The position numbers and the translations under genes were made by a program. The notes under the pieces are model-generated. The model was given only the letters and a program-made list of their open reading frames with translations, ran no database searches and had not been told where the DNA came from. 64,000 nt of DNA, taken from Anaerolineae bacterium. GTDB taxonomy: Bacteria > Chloroflexota > Anaerolineae > Anaerolineales > UBA11579. The DNA lies in NCBI GenBank assembly GCA_004297445.1, contig SCUK01000045.1, forward strand, positions 1 to 64,000, read 5' to 3'. Of this stretch, positions 1-8,216 are shown in pieces; the stretch's first letter is position 1; the number at the start of each line of letters is the position of its first letter.

Positions 1-134
1 GCAGGCTCAACGGGCTGCTGATTTCAAGTTCAACCCTGACCTGAACCAAACCCTGCAAGTGTGTAATCCCCACTTCAACGCGCCCACAGAAATTCACCCA
101 CCAAATTTGGGACAGCAACACAATAATTGCCCCG

Positions 135-163
135 TTGATTCGAAATTCGAAATCCTGTACAAT
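135..163 (+). promoter_or_regulatory. spoVS promoter with embedded operator-like repeat
   Basis: A -35 box TTGATT (135-140) and a -10 box TACAAT (158-163) are separated by 17 bp, giving a start near 170 and a leader of about 70 nt. The spacer holds two TTCGAA units around a single A (139-151), an inverted repeat that a regulator could bind. From base 2 to 220 one plus-strand frame is open, but it runs through this promoter and does not look like a gene; nothing else is supported in bases 1-134. Confidence 0.6.
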
Positions 164-241
164 TTATCAGAGGATATTGGCCAAATATCTCGGACCCAGC
201 CTCGGGACACGTACCGCCGCACTACATAGAGGAGCGCACCC

Positions 242-511
242 ATGGACGTGATCAAGGTCTCAGGCACTTCGCGCACATCGGCAGTAGCCGGCGCCATCGC
301 CGGCGTTTTTCGTGAGAACAAACGGGCGGAGGTACAGGCCATCGGGGCCGGGGCGGTAAACCAGGCGGTGAAGGCGCTGGTGTTGTCCAAAGGGTACCTG
401 GCGGAAGACGGGTTTGATGTGGTGTTCACCGCCAATTTTGCGGATGTCGATATCGACGGCAAGGTGCGCACGGCCATCAAAATCACGGTGGAGCCGCGTA
501 ACCCGTTGTAA
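242..511 (+). CDS. spoVS: Stage V sporulation protein S (SpoVS)
   Basis: This 89-residue protein matches the SpoVS family along its whole length, including the opening MDVIKVSGTSRTSAVAGAIA and the AxGAGAVNQAVKA segment of an Alba-like fold. In Bacillus SpoVS affects late sporulation, but homologues are common in non-sporulating Chloroflexota and Deinococcota, where they probably bind nucleic acid and act in regulation. No sporulation genes are seen nearby, so a sporulation role is not implied. The start is backed by AGAGGAG at 228-234. It is monocistronic, with its own promoter and terminator. Confidence 0.93.
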   Translation: MDVIKVSGTSRTSAVAGAIAGVFRENKRAEVQAIGAGAVNQAVKALVLSKGYLAEDGFDVVFTANFADVDIDGKVRTAIKITVEPRNPL

Positions 512-564
512 GGAAAGAAACGAGAACAACGAGAATAGAGAGTAGTTTTTCGACAAACCGAGAG

Positions 565-594
565 ACAGCCTGCATTGCGGGCTGTTCTTTTTTT
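565..594 (+). terminator. Rho-independent terminator of spoVS
   Basis: The stem ACAGCCTGC (565-573) and GCGGGCTGT (577-585) closes a 3-nt loop and is followed by a T-rich run (586-594). It ends spoVS transcription. Confidence 0.85.
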
Positions 595-616
595 CGAGAC
601 AGATGCAGCGCAAACA

Positions 617-647
617 AGTAGGGGCCGGTTTCAAACCGGCCCCTACT
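617..647. repeat. Perfect palindromic REP-like element, GTAGGGGC type
   Basis: Arms AGTAGGGGCCGGTTT (617-631) and AAACCGGCCCCTACT (633-647) form a perfect 15-bp inverted repeat around one C. It sits between the convergent genes spoVS and the kinase. The outer GTAGGGGC/GCCCCTAC ends recur at 32977-33004, and a decayed version is at 31995-32023, so this is a dispersed family. It may also help stop transcription arriving from the minus strand. Confidence 0.75.
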
Positions 648-674
648 GATTCTTAATGAAAATATTGTGAGTCG

Positions 675-1331
675 TTAGGGTAGTTGGATCTCTTCCGGCA
701 GGAAGGTCACTTCTTCGTTGCCGGTCAGTTTGTCCTGCACCTTGCGCACCACCAGATCCAGGTGGGCGGGCACATCCACAAAGTTGATATCGTCCGAGGG
801 GATGGTGAGCACCGGGCACAGGCTGAAGGTGGCAATCCATTCCTCGTAAAGCAGGTTGAGGCGTTCCAGATAGTCGGCGGGGATGCGGCTTTCAAAGTCG
901 CGGCCGCGCTGGGCGATGCGGTGCTGCAAGGTGGGCACCGAGGCGCGCAGGTACACCACCAGGTCCGGCGGGTGCAGCATCTCCACCAGCAGATGGTAGA
1001 GGTTGCGGTAGGTTTTGTAGTCGCGCTCGCCGATGTTGCCCTGCAGGTACAGGTTGCGGGCGAAGATTTCGGCGTCTTCGTACACCGTGCGGTCCTGCAC
1101 CACCGAGGTGGGGTGCGAGAGCAACTGCTTGTGCGAGCGCAGGCGGTGGGTGATGAAGAACACCTGCGAGTGGAAGGCCCAGGTCTGCATGTCGCGGTAG
1201 AAATCTTCAAGATACGGGTTCTCCGCCACCGGTTCGTAGTAGGGTTCCCAGGTGAGCCGTTCGCATAGCAGTTGCACCAGGGTAGATTTGCCCGCGCCGA
1301 TGTTGCCGGCCACCGCCACGAATTTTTTCAT
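675..1331 (-). CDS. Deoxynucleoside kinase (dCK/dGK family)
   Basis: This 218-residue protein phosphorylates deoxynucleosides for nucleotide salvage. The P-loop GNIGAGKST is at residues 9-17, DRTVYEDAEIFARNL corresponds to the family's DRS/base-pocket region, and DLVVYLRA leads into the lid. Length is normal for bacterial members. The start is preceded by GGAGGAAAC, which lies inside the 3' end of the upstream gene; the two genes share 4 bp (ATGA), so translation is coupled. A second, divergent kinase of the same family is at 44695-45333. Substrate preference (purine or pyrimidine) cannot be read from sequence alone. Confidence 0.9.
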   Translation of the reverse strand: MKKFVAVAGNIGAGKSTLVQLLCERLTWEPYYEPVAENPYLEDFYRDMQTWAFHSQVFFITHRLRSHKQLLSHPTSVVQDRTVYEDAEIFARNLYLQGNIGERDYKTYRNLYHLLVEMLHPPDLVVYLRASVPTLQHRIAQRGRDFESRIPADYLERLNLLYEEWIATFSLCPVLTIPSDDINFVDVPAHLDLVVRKVQDKLTGNEEVTFLPEEIQLP

Positions 1332-3679
1332 GTTTCCTCCACAACGGGGGATGGCGGCGGCGGTACCAGGAAGGCTACGGCCCGCCCGTCTTCGCCATCC
1401 ATCACCAGGTCCAGGGTGTAGCCGGGTTTGTAGTCCTGCACGTCAATCAGGTGCAGGCAGTTCACCAGCTCGCCTTCGTCCGGCAGAAAATCGAGCAGGC
1501 GGTTGGGCGTCTTGTAAAAGAAATTTCGCCTGAACACTGCATCCGGGTCGTCCAGGTAAATCGCCAGAGGGAAAATCTGTGACTCGATTAAGTCCTGAAA
1601 GAAGTGTGTGCCGAAGGAGGGCTCCGGCGCGGTGCCCACCCCCGCCCCGGACAGCTCCACCAGGGCGCGGGTGTGGAAGATGTCGCCGTAGCCGATGCGC
1701 ACGCCGAGGTCCGGGTTGGTGGTGCCCCAGCGGCCCGGCCCCACGGCGATGTAGCGCGCACCTTCCAGTTTGGCGTTGAGGCGGCTGATGGCGCGGCTTA
1801 GGCGATGGCGGGCGCTGGGCGTGGGCAGGGTGAAGTAGCCTTCGGGCGAGACGAACATGACATAACGGATGTCCGGCACGCGGCCGTAGAGCAGCACGCG
1901 TTTGGTGGAGAAGATGATGCGTTCCTTCTTCAGGTCGGGCGGCACACGCGCAATCGACTCCTGCAACTGGCTTTGCGGCCGGCATTGCAGGATGGTGATC
2001 TGCACATCCGGCGTAGTGGTGGACGGATTGAGGATGCGGGCGGTGAACTCCATGTCCACCGGCGACTCGTAGTGCTGTTCGAGGAAGTTCAACATGCGGC
2101 GCATGCGGTCGGCAAAGGGGGTGCGGCGCAGCATCTCGTCAAAGGTGATGACGACATCGCCGTGCCGGTCCTTGACTAAATTGCTGCGGATGGTGGAGAG
2201 GTAACCGTCCTGGTAGACCTGGGCGATGTAGCGCAGGATGGGATAGTGCGGGTCGATGACGTCCTGCGCCGGGATGGAACGGAATTTGTTGGCCTTGAGG
2301 TCGATGACATCCAGATATTTCTGCGAATAGCCGACGATGGCGCGCGGTTCGGCGTGTGAGTGCAACAGCGGGTGGCTGAGGGCCACCATGCGCGGGTAGT
2401 CGTTGCCCACGCGGTCCACGGCGCGGGTGCCGAGACCCCACACCAGGCGCAGGAAACCGGCGTCGCGCTCGATCTGCGGGGACCAGCGGTAAAGGTTGCG
2501 GCTGAAGGCCACGCCGGCGGCCTGCGGGAAATAGTAGTCGCCAATCGGGTCGCCTTCGACTTCCTGGATGAGGATAGCGATGCGCTCATCGTAGTCGATG
2601 AGGTCATTGCGACGGCGGTACAGCAGGGCATCCGGTTTGAGCGCCGAGGCGTAGACGGCGGCGATGGCGGTGGTGAAGTCCTCGAAGTTTTCTTCCGGCG
2701 TGCCCTGATTGGGGCAGAAGACCGAGTCGTACTTGCCGGCGAAGGAAGTACCGAAGTTGTCTTCCAGCAAGGACGATGAACGCACGATTAATGGCTTACT
2801 GCCTATTTTTTGCAAAATATTGTGTAAATTATCCTGGATATCTGGAGGGAACCGCCCTGCCAGGTACTCCTTTTGAATCTGGAGGTACTCCGAGCGAATC
2901 TGCTCGGCGGGTTTGTATTTCTGCTCGGCCCAGTGCATCAGGTCGTTGTAGGCCATGTAGGTGTACATCACATCGGCGGCCAGAAAGAATGACTCCGGGA
3001 TGCGCACGCTGGCCTTCACGTCTTCGTCGGCCATTTCCAGCAGGATGCGGCGCGCCAGCAGCATGCCGGCGGCCTTGCCGCCCACCTTGCCCTTGCCGGT
3101 TTTGCGCTCGCGGATGTCCAGCAGGTCATGGATGGTGAACCACTTCTTGGCAATCTTGATATAGGCCAACTGGTCGCTGATCATGCTGCGTATCAGTACG
3201 ACCTTGATTTCCTGCAAGCGCGGCTCGTAGCGGGCGCGTTCTGCCGGCGGCATGGCGCTGATGGCGAGGGCCTGCTCCACCAGCAGTTCCTGCGGGGCCA
3301 GTTCGGCGTTCAGGTCAATCAGCCAGCCCTCGCTGCGGGCGCCACGTTCGGCCAGCACCTGGCGCACGATTTCTTCGAACAATTCAAAACCGAAGTTGTT
3401 GGCGAAGTGCAGGTCGGTGAGCGTGTCGCGCACCCGGTCCTGGCGTTCGCGCCACACGTCTTCCGGCTCTTCGGCAAACGGGTCGGTGAGACCTTCGCGC
3501 CCCTGGCTCTGGATGGATTGCTCGCGCACCATTTCCTTGAACTGGTTGGGCGAGAGCAGGCCGCGGTCGAACAGTTCCTGGCGCATGCGCGCCCGGATGC
3601 GGGTGGCGAGGACCGGGTACTGCGCCAGAGCGGAGTAGATGCGATAGGTGGGGTCGGCGAACAGGGAAGGCAGAGTCAT
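1328..3679 (-). CDS. PEP/pyruvate-binding (PPDK N-terminal, ATP-grasp) domain protein
   Basis: This 783-residue protein has a helical N-terminal half-domain (1-185), then a pyruvate phosphate dikinase N-terminal ATP-grasp domain beginning at VGGKAAGML (199-207), with the nucleotide-binding VRSSSLLEDN (299-308) and FAGKYDSVF (313-321). The C-terminal part contains VGPGRWGTTNPDLG and has no recognisable phosphohistidine swivel domain or PEP-binding barrel. It is therefore not a complete PPDK or PEP synthase. Related stand-alone proteins exist in several phyla without an assigned role; a phosphotransfer or regulatory function is inference. It is translationally coupled to the downstream deoxynucleoside kinase, hinting at a nucleotide-linked job. 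The start has only a weak AAGG. Confidence 0.8.
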   Translation of the reverse strand: MTLPSLFADPTYRIYSALAQYPVLATRIRARMRQELFDRGLLSPNQFKEMVREQSIQSQGREGLTDPFAEEPEDVWRERQDRVRDTLTDLHFANNFGFELFEEIVRQVLAERGARSEGWLIDLNAELAPQELLVEQALAISAMPPAERARYEPRLQEIKVVLIRSMISDQLAYIKIAKKWFTIHDLLDIRERKTGKGKVGGKAAGMLLARRILLEMADEDVKASVRIPESFFLAADVMYTYMAYNDLMHWAEQKYKPAEQIRSEYLQIQKEYLAGRFPPDIQDNLHNILQKIGSKPLIVRSSSLLEDNFGTSFAGKYDSVFCPNQGTPEENFEDFTTAIAAVYASALKPDALLYRRRNDLIDYDERIAILIQEVEGDPIGDYYFPQAAGVAFSRNLYRWSPQIERDAGFLRLVWGLGTRAVDRVGNDYPRMVALSHPLLHSHAEPRAIVGYSQKYLDVIDLKANKFRSIPAQDVIDPHYPILRYIAQVYQDGYLSTIRSNLVKDRHGDVVITFDEMLRRTPFADRMRRMLNFLEQHYESPVDMEFTARILNPSTTTPDVQITILQCRPQSQLQESIARVPPDLKKERIIFSTKRVLLYGRVPDIRYVMFVSPEGYFTLPTPSARHRLSRAISRLNAKLEGARYIAVGPGRWGTTNPDLGVRIGYGDIFHTRALVELSGAGVGTAPEPSFGTHFFQDLIESQIFPLAIYLDDPDAVFRRNFFYKTPNRLLDFLPDEGELVNCLHLIDVQDYKPGYTLDLVMDGEDGRAVAFLVPPPPSPVVEET

Positions 3680-3704
3680 GGCGAGTCGGCCTTATTAAAC
3701 CACA

Positions 3705-3728
3705 GCGGCACAGGAGGGCCTGTGCCGC
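3705..3728 (-). terminator. GC-rich hairpin after dnaN
   Basis: GCGGCACAGG (3705-3714) and CCTGTGCCGC (3719-3728) form a perfect 10-bp stem with a 4-nt loop between dnaN and the downstream gene. On the minus strand it is followed by TGTGGTTTAATAAG, so the T-run is weak. It may attenuate rather than fully stop read-through. Confidence 0.55.
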
Positions 3729-3759
3729 GTGAATTAAAGAATTAGAGCCGGTGGGCCGT

Positions 3760-4890
3760 TCAGCCGCCCAGATGCATCGGCATGATGACGTGCAGGAAAC
3801 TCTCGTCGCCCAGCGGGCGGATGACGCCCGGCGCGGCGGCGGCGCTGGTTTCCAGCGCCACGTTGGGCGTGTTGACCACGTCCAGCACTTCGCGCAGGAA
3901 GCGCACGTTGAAGGCAATCACCAGCGGGTCGCCCTCCACGGTGGCGTCCAGGACGGTTTCGTTGGAGCCGGTCTCTTCAGACTGTGCGGAAATCTCCACC
4001 TGCCCCGGCTGCAGTTCGTCCGTGCCGTTGATGTTGAGGCGGGCGATGTGCGAGCCTTCGCGGGCGAAGATCTCGGCCTGCTTGCAGGCCTTCAGAAAGT
4101 CGGCGGTGGCGATGACGGTGCGGGTGCGGAAGTTGGCGGGGATGATCTGCTCGTAGGGCGGGAAGTTGCCCTCGATGAGTTGCGAGGTCAGTTCGAGGTC
4201 CGGCAGGCGGAAGACCACCTGTCCGCGGCCGGGCGGCAGCACCATGGTGACGGTCTCATCGCCATTGGAGGCGATGCGCGAGAGTTCGTTCAGGGCGCGG
4301 GCGGGGATGATGACGTTGATGGGCTGGGCCACCGGGCTGCTGAGCTGGGCGGTGCGCACCGAAAGCCGGAAGCCGTCCGCAGAGGCCAGGGTGATTTCGT
4401 CGCCCTCGACGTTGAGCAGGATGCCGGTGAGCACCGGGCGGGCGTCGTCGCTGCTGGCGGCGAACACCACCTGGCGAATCATTTCTTTCAGGTCGGCCAC
4501 ATTGAGCTGGATGCCGCCGTCCAGTTCGGGAACCGGCATGGGCGGGAATTCCTGCGCATCAATGCACTTGATGTCGGTGACGGACGCGCTGCTGCGCACG
4601 TTGAGGTCCTGGGTGCGCGCCGAGAGTTCCATGTCCACCTGGCCGTTGAGGGTATTGACCAGGTCGCTGAAGGTGCGGGCCGGCACGGTGGTGGAGCCTT
4701 CTTCCTGAACCTTGGCGCCAATCCAGCAGGTAATGCCCAGTTCCAGGTTGGTGGCGGAGAGGCGCAGGCGGCCCTCATCCGTGGCGACGAGCACATTTGC
4801 CAGCACCGGGAGGGTGCTGCGCGGCGAGACGGCGCGGGAAACCACGTTGAGGCCGTGAGCCAGATTCTCTTGCAGGACGGATACCTTCAT
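3760..4890 (-). CDS. dnaN: DNA polymerase III beta subunit (sliding clamp)
   Basis: At 376 residues this has the normal length and the three repeated clamp domains of DnaN. Typical segments are MKVSVLQENLAHGLNVVSRA at the start, the second-domain region with LTGILLNVEGDEITLASADG, and the C-terminal MPMHLGG, equivalent to the usual MPMRL end that forms the hydrophobic peptide pocket. The clamp encircles DNA and tethers polymerase and repair factors. It is not next to dnaA or recF here, so the classical dnaA-dnaN-recF order is broken. GAAGGGTG precedes the start, and a promoter lies at 4948-4977. Confidence 0.97.
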   Translation of the reverse strand: MKVSVLQENLAHGLNVVSRAVSPRSTLPVLANVLVATDEGRLRLSATNLELGITCWIGAKVQEEGSTTVPARTFSDLVNTLNGQVDMELSARTQDLNVRSSASVTDIKCIDAQEFPPMPVPELDGGIQLNVADLKEMIRQVVFAASSDDARPVLTGILLNVEGDEITLASADGFRLSVRTAQLSSPVAQPINVIIPARALNELSRIASNGDETVTMVLPPGRGQVVFRLPDLELTSQLIEGNFPPYEQIIPANFRTRTVIATADFLKACKQAEIFAREGSHIARLNINGTDELQPGQVEISAQSEETGSNETVLDATVEGDPLVIAFNVRFLREVLDVVNTPNVALETSAAAAPGVIRPLGDESFLHVIMPMHLGG

Positions 4891-4947
4891 AGGACACCCT
4901 TCGATGTGGACTTGCTAAATAGCCAATTCACGTAATGGATACGGTAG

Positions 4948-4977
4948 AGTATACAACGAAGGGAGACAAAACGCCAA
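4948..4977 (-). promoter_or_regulatory. dnaN promoter
   Basis: Read on the minus strand, TTGGCG (4972-4977) and TATACT (4948-4953) are 18 bp apart, giving a start near 4941 and a leader of about 50 nt before dnaN. Confidence 0.5.
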
Positions 4978-5045
4978 GACGCGCCTGCGCTTCATGGAAG
5001 GCAGGCAGGGCGGGTAGATGGGTGATCGATCAAATATGGAAGCGG

Positions 5046-5321
5046 TCAGATGCGTTTGCGGGGTTTGGGGAGGGTAACGGTTTGCTCGAAACCGAGCCGG
5101 GCGGCCTGCAGCCGGGCGCGTTCCGCACGGCGGCGGCGCGGCGGGTAGGCCAGCACCAGGAATGGCCCCAGCCCCGGCACCAGCAGGGCCAGCGCGCCAT
5201 AAGCGATGACCTCCAGCGCGGTGAGGCGGCGGCGCGCCAGGCTGGCCCAGGCGATGACCAGCAGGCCTGCAAGGGTGGCCACGAGCAACGTAATCAGGAT
5301 GTCTTGTGGTTCAGGCATCAA
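5046..5321 (-). CDS. Small membrane protein of unknown function
   Basis: This 91-residue protein has two hydrophobic segments, about residues 8-27 (ILITLLVATLAGLLVIAWAS) and 38-58 (VIAYGALALLVPGLGPFLVL), followed by an Arg-rich tail from PPRRRRAERARL. The layout suggests a two-pass membrane protein with a cytoplasmic basic end. I do not recognise a family. It stands alone between dnaN and a divergent gene. Codon use is consistent with a real gene, but short length keeps confidence moderate. Confidence 0.6.
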   Translation of the reverse strand: MMPEPQDILITLLVATLAGLLVIAWASLARRRLTALEVIAYGALALLVPGLGPFLVLAYPPRRRRAERARLQAARLGFEQTVTLPKPRKRI

Positions 5322-5483
5322 GCCCCATTCAAGAACTTAGGTTCTAAGAAAGTGTAAAGGATTTTGTGCTGGCTGGCAAGGCCCGGCGGAATGGTTTGCG
5401 AGAGTTGAAGCGGCTGAAGCTCGCTGATTTTGCGGGAGTGATTCTCGTGCAGCATCTCTGCCCGGCAGAGAATGTGAAATTGT

Positions 5484-5512
5484 TTGCAAGTACCGTTCAA
5501 TTGGGGTATCCT
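5484..5512 (+). promoter_or_regulatory. Promoter of the SDR-like gene
   Basis: TTGCAA (5484-5489) and TATCCT (5507-5512) are separated by 17 bp. The predicted start near 5519 leaves a leader of under 30 nt before the ATG at 5547. The rest of 5322-5483 shows no gene. Confidence 0.5.
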
Positions 5513-5546
5513 TGTGCCTGCACCTTACTTCACTTTGGAGAGATAC

Positions 5547-7238
5547 ATGGACATAAAGGGCAAGAATGCCTTGGTGCTCGGCGGGTTTGGATTGGTGGGC
5601 ATGGCGGTGTGCCGCCGCCTGCTGGAGCATGACCCGGCGCGTCTGGTGGTGGGTTCCCTGTGGAAGCAGGAAGCCGAACAGGCCGTGGCCGAGTTGAAAG
5701 CCGAATTCCCCAAAACGCCCACCAAGTTGATTCCGATGTGGGGTGACATCTTCCTGCGCGCCGAATGGCAGCAGGAAAACGAACACCCGCGCCCGCTGGT
5801 GCTGGCCGACCCGGCCAAACGCCGCCGGCTGGTGGCGGACATCGTGGATGAATTGACCCCGGACGTTTTGCACGCGTCCTACCTTTACCAGATCATCACC
5901 GGCAAGGCCAAGGGGCTGGACGGCACACCGATGGACATCGTGGTGGATAGTATCAACACCGCCACCGCGGTGGCGTACCAGAATATCTACGCCAGTTCAC
6001 GGCGGCTTTCGCAACTGGCGCAGTCCAACAGCCCGGACACCAACTGGCCGGACGAAGTCGAGATGCTGCTGGCCTCGATGTACATCCCGCAACTGGTGCG
6101 CCACATCCAGATTTATCACGAAGCGATGCTGGAAGCGGGCACGAAGGCGTATATCAAAATCGGCACCAGCGGCACCGGCGGCATGGGGCTCAACATCCCC
6201 TACACGCATGGTGAAGAGAAACCCTCGCGCGTGCTGATGAGCAAGGCGGCCATTGCCGGCGCGCAGACCTTGCTGACCTTCCTCATGGGGCGCACGCCCG
6301 GCGGCCTGCAAATCGCCAAGGAATTCAAGCCCACGGCGCTCATCGCCTGGAAGGAAATCGGTTTCGGGCCCATCCGGCGCGGCGGCAAGGACTTCATGCT
6401 CTACGATTGCCCGCCGGACAAGGCGGTGAGCATCAAGGACGCCGCCAACCTGGCGCCCAGCGGCAAGTTCGGTGATGCCACGGGCAAGGTGATGGAAGCG
6501 GTCTACATCAACACCGGCGAGAACGGCCTGTTCGCCGCCGGGGACTTTGCGCTCATCACCGCGCTGGGGCAAATGCAGTTCATCACACCGGAAGAAATCG
6601 CCCATGCGGTGGTCACAGAGATCCTGGGCGGCAATACCGGCAAGGACATCATCGGTGCGCTGGATGGCGCGGTGATGGGCCCAACCTTCCGCGCCGGTTA
6701 CCTGCGGCAGGCGGCCATCAACCGGCTGGAACAACTGGAAGACGAACACGGCGAGTCGGTGGCGTTTGAAATCCTCGGCCCGCCGCGTATGTCCAAGTTA
6801 CTTTTCGAATCCTATCTGCTCAAGCGGGTGTACAAGACGATGAGTGCGGCGGCCGGCGCAGCGCCAGAGGCCATGGCGGCGGCGCTGGAAAAAGAAGTGA
6901 CCGACCAGCCCGACCTGCGCCAGCAAATCATCAGCGTGGGCCTGCCGATCCTGCTGCCGGACGGCGAACGGATGCTGCGCGGCCCGGTGGTGAAAAGCGA
7001 AACCGCCAAGCAGGGCTGGGTGGACCTGACGCCCGCCAACATGACTCAATGGAAGAAACGGCTGGATGGCATCCGGGCGATGATGAAGGACGAACTGGAC
7101 CTGGCTGACACATCCAGCCGCAAGGACCGCTTTTACCCCTCGATGCGCCTGTGGAAGAGTGACGATGCGTTCCATATCGGCGAAATCGCGGCCTGGGTAA
7201 GCATGTACGAGGACGAAGGACGGCGCGGGAAAGACTGA
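5547..7238 (+). CDS. Long SDR-like Rossmann-fold protein
   Basis: The start at 5547 (563 residues) is chosen because GGAGAG precedes it and because MDIKGKNALVLGGFGLVG places the NAD(P)-binding loop GGFGLVG at residues 12-18, as in short-chain dehydrogenases and epimerases; an upstream in-frame start at 5484 would lie in the promoter. The body is about twice the usual SDR length. IKIGTSGTGGMGLNIPYTHG followed by a Lys 14 residues after the Tyr resembles an expanded active site rather than the normal YxxxK. The C-terminal half (about 330-563) has no domain I can name. The oxidoreductase role is inferred from the fold; the substrate is unknown. Confidence 0.7.
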   Translation: MDIKGKNALVLGGFGLVGMAVCRRLLEHDPARLVVGSLWKQEAEQAVAELKAEFPKTPTKLIPMWGDIFLRAEWQQENEHPRPLVLADPAKRRRLVADIVDELTPDVLHASYLYQIITGKAKGLDGTPMDIVVDSINTATAVAYQNIYASSRRLSQLAQSNSPDTNWPDEVEMLLASMYIPQLVRHIQIYHEAMLEAGTKAYIKIGTSGTGGMGLNIPYTHGEEKPSRVLMSKAAIAGAQTLLTFLMGRTPGGLQIAKEFKPTALIAWKEIGFGPIRRGGKDFMLYDCPPDKAVSIKDAANLAPSGKFGDATGKVMEAVYINTGENGLFAAGDFALITALGQMQFITPEEIAHAVVTEILGGNTGKDIIGALDGAVMGPTFRAGYLRQAAINRLEQLEDEHGESVAFEILGPPRMSKLLFESYLLKRVYKTMSAAAGAAPEAMAAALEKEVTDQPDLRQQIISVGLPILLPDGERMLRGPVVKSETAKQGWVDLTPANMTQWKKRLDGIRAMMKDELDLADTSSRKDRFYPSMRLWKSDDAFHIGEIAAWVSMYEDEGRRGKD

Positions 7239-7262
7239 CCCCACCCAATTAGAAAGTGATAG

Positions 7263-7300
7263 CAGATGCCCGCAGCAAACTTGCGGGCATCTGTTTGTTT
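7263..7300 (+). terminator. Terminator between convergent genes
   Basis: CAGATGCCCGCA (7263-7274) pairs with TGCGGGCATCTG (7282-7293) across a 7-nt loop, then TTTGTTT follows. It ends the SDR-like gene; the stem could also serve the convergent acetyltransferase. Confidence 0.85.
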
Positions 7301-8141
7301 AACGGGAGGAGGGCAGGAATTCGCGCGGCCCGGCGGTCTCTTCGCCGCGCACGCGGCGGCGCACGGCGGTACAGCGCGGGCAGATGGGGTTCTGGCACAG
7401 CAGAGCCAGCGGGTCTTTTTCCACCAGACGCCGCACGGTGGAGACCAGTTCAACCATCGGCAGGGCCTCAATCAAGGCTTCGCCAATGCGGGTGACGCGG
7501 GCATAGCGTGTGACCATCGGGCGCACGGATTCGAAGCCGTCCGAGCAGGCGGGGAAGGATGGGCAGGGAACGACGCGGTCGGGCTCAGGCATCAGGGCGA
7601 ACCGCATGAAGGTCTTGCGCCCGGCCAGGCGCTCGCCGAGGTGGATGCTGGTGTTAGCGGTGTGCGGCACGCCCAGCAGCAGAATCCAGCCTTCGCCGTC
7701 CGCCAGATAAGCCACCGGCGCCAGCGGCTCGCCCAGAGTTTGAGTCTGAAGCGCGGCTTCGGCATTCACACCGGTAAAGGAAAGGATGGGATGAGTGGAG
7801 CGCGTGGCCTTCGGGACCTGGCGCAGGGTATCGGCAATGATGCCCATGCGTTTGTCGGCGGGGAGAGTGGGGCGGAAGAACTCCGCCCAGGCGTTGGTCT
7901 CGGGGTCCAGCTGGTAATCGAGGGCGTTATGCGGCGGGCCGACGGGCGGCGTCACCATCGTGTCATACGTGAAGGTTGGCGCCACCACGGTGTTGAAGTG
8001 GTTGAGTAATGCGCCGACTACGGCGTGCGGGCCGGAGAGCACGCGGCCAAAGGATGAGAGCGAACTGTGCACCAGCACCGGGACGGTACGCGGCAGGTCC
8101 AACCTGCGCAGACCGAGCACGAGTTCGCGATACCGTACCAT
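7299..8141 (-). CDS. AAC(3)-family N-acetyltransferase
   Basis: This 280-residue protein matches the antibiotic N-acetyltransferase family. VLVHSSLSSFGRV (about 22-34) is the conserved HSSLSSLG region, VAPTFTYD lies near 55, and HTANTSIHLGE carries the family's His/Glu region near 180. Members transfer acetyl from acetyl-CoA to the 3-amino group of aminoglycosides, but many chromosomal relatives act on other amines. A short CPRC pair near the C-terminus is unusual. No resistance gene or mobile element adjoins it, so a resistance role is not supported by context. No clear ribosome site precedes the start. Confidence 0.82.
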   Translation of the reverse strand: MVRYRELVLGLRRLDLPRTVPVLVHSSLSSFGRVLSGPHAVVGALLNHFNTVVAPTFTYDTMVTPPVGPPHNALDYQLDPETNAWAEFFRPTLPADKRMGIIADTLRQVPKATRSTHPILSFTGVNAEAALQTQTLGEPLAPVAYLADGEGWILLLGVPHTANTSIHLGERLAGRKTFMRFALMPEPDRVVPCPSFPACSDGFESVRPMVTRYARVTRIGEALIEALPMVELVSTVRRLVEKDPLALLCQNPICPRCTAVRRRVRGEETAGPREFLPSSR

Positions 8142-8216
8142 GGGAGTCAGTCAACGAGCGGACCGGCAAGCGCCGGCGAGCCATACCCCTGCGGATTGCG
8201 CGGGGATGCGGCCCGG

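Noticed and set aside
3751-4935. Long open frame (394 codons) on the plus strand, antisense to dnaN
   Set aside because: High GC keeps antisense frames open; the protein resembles no family and dnaN is certain on the other strand.
7299-8141. Acquired antibiotic-resistance cassette
   Set aside because: The AAC(3)-like gene has no integron, insertion sequence or resistance neighbours and could act on other amines.
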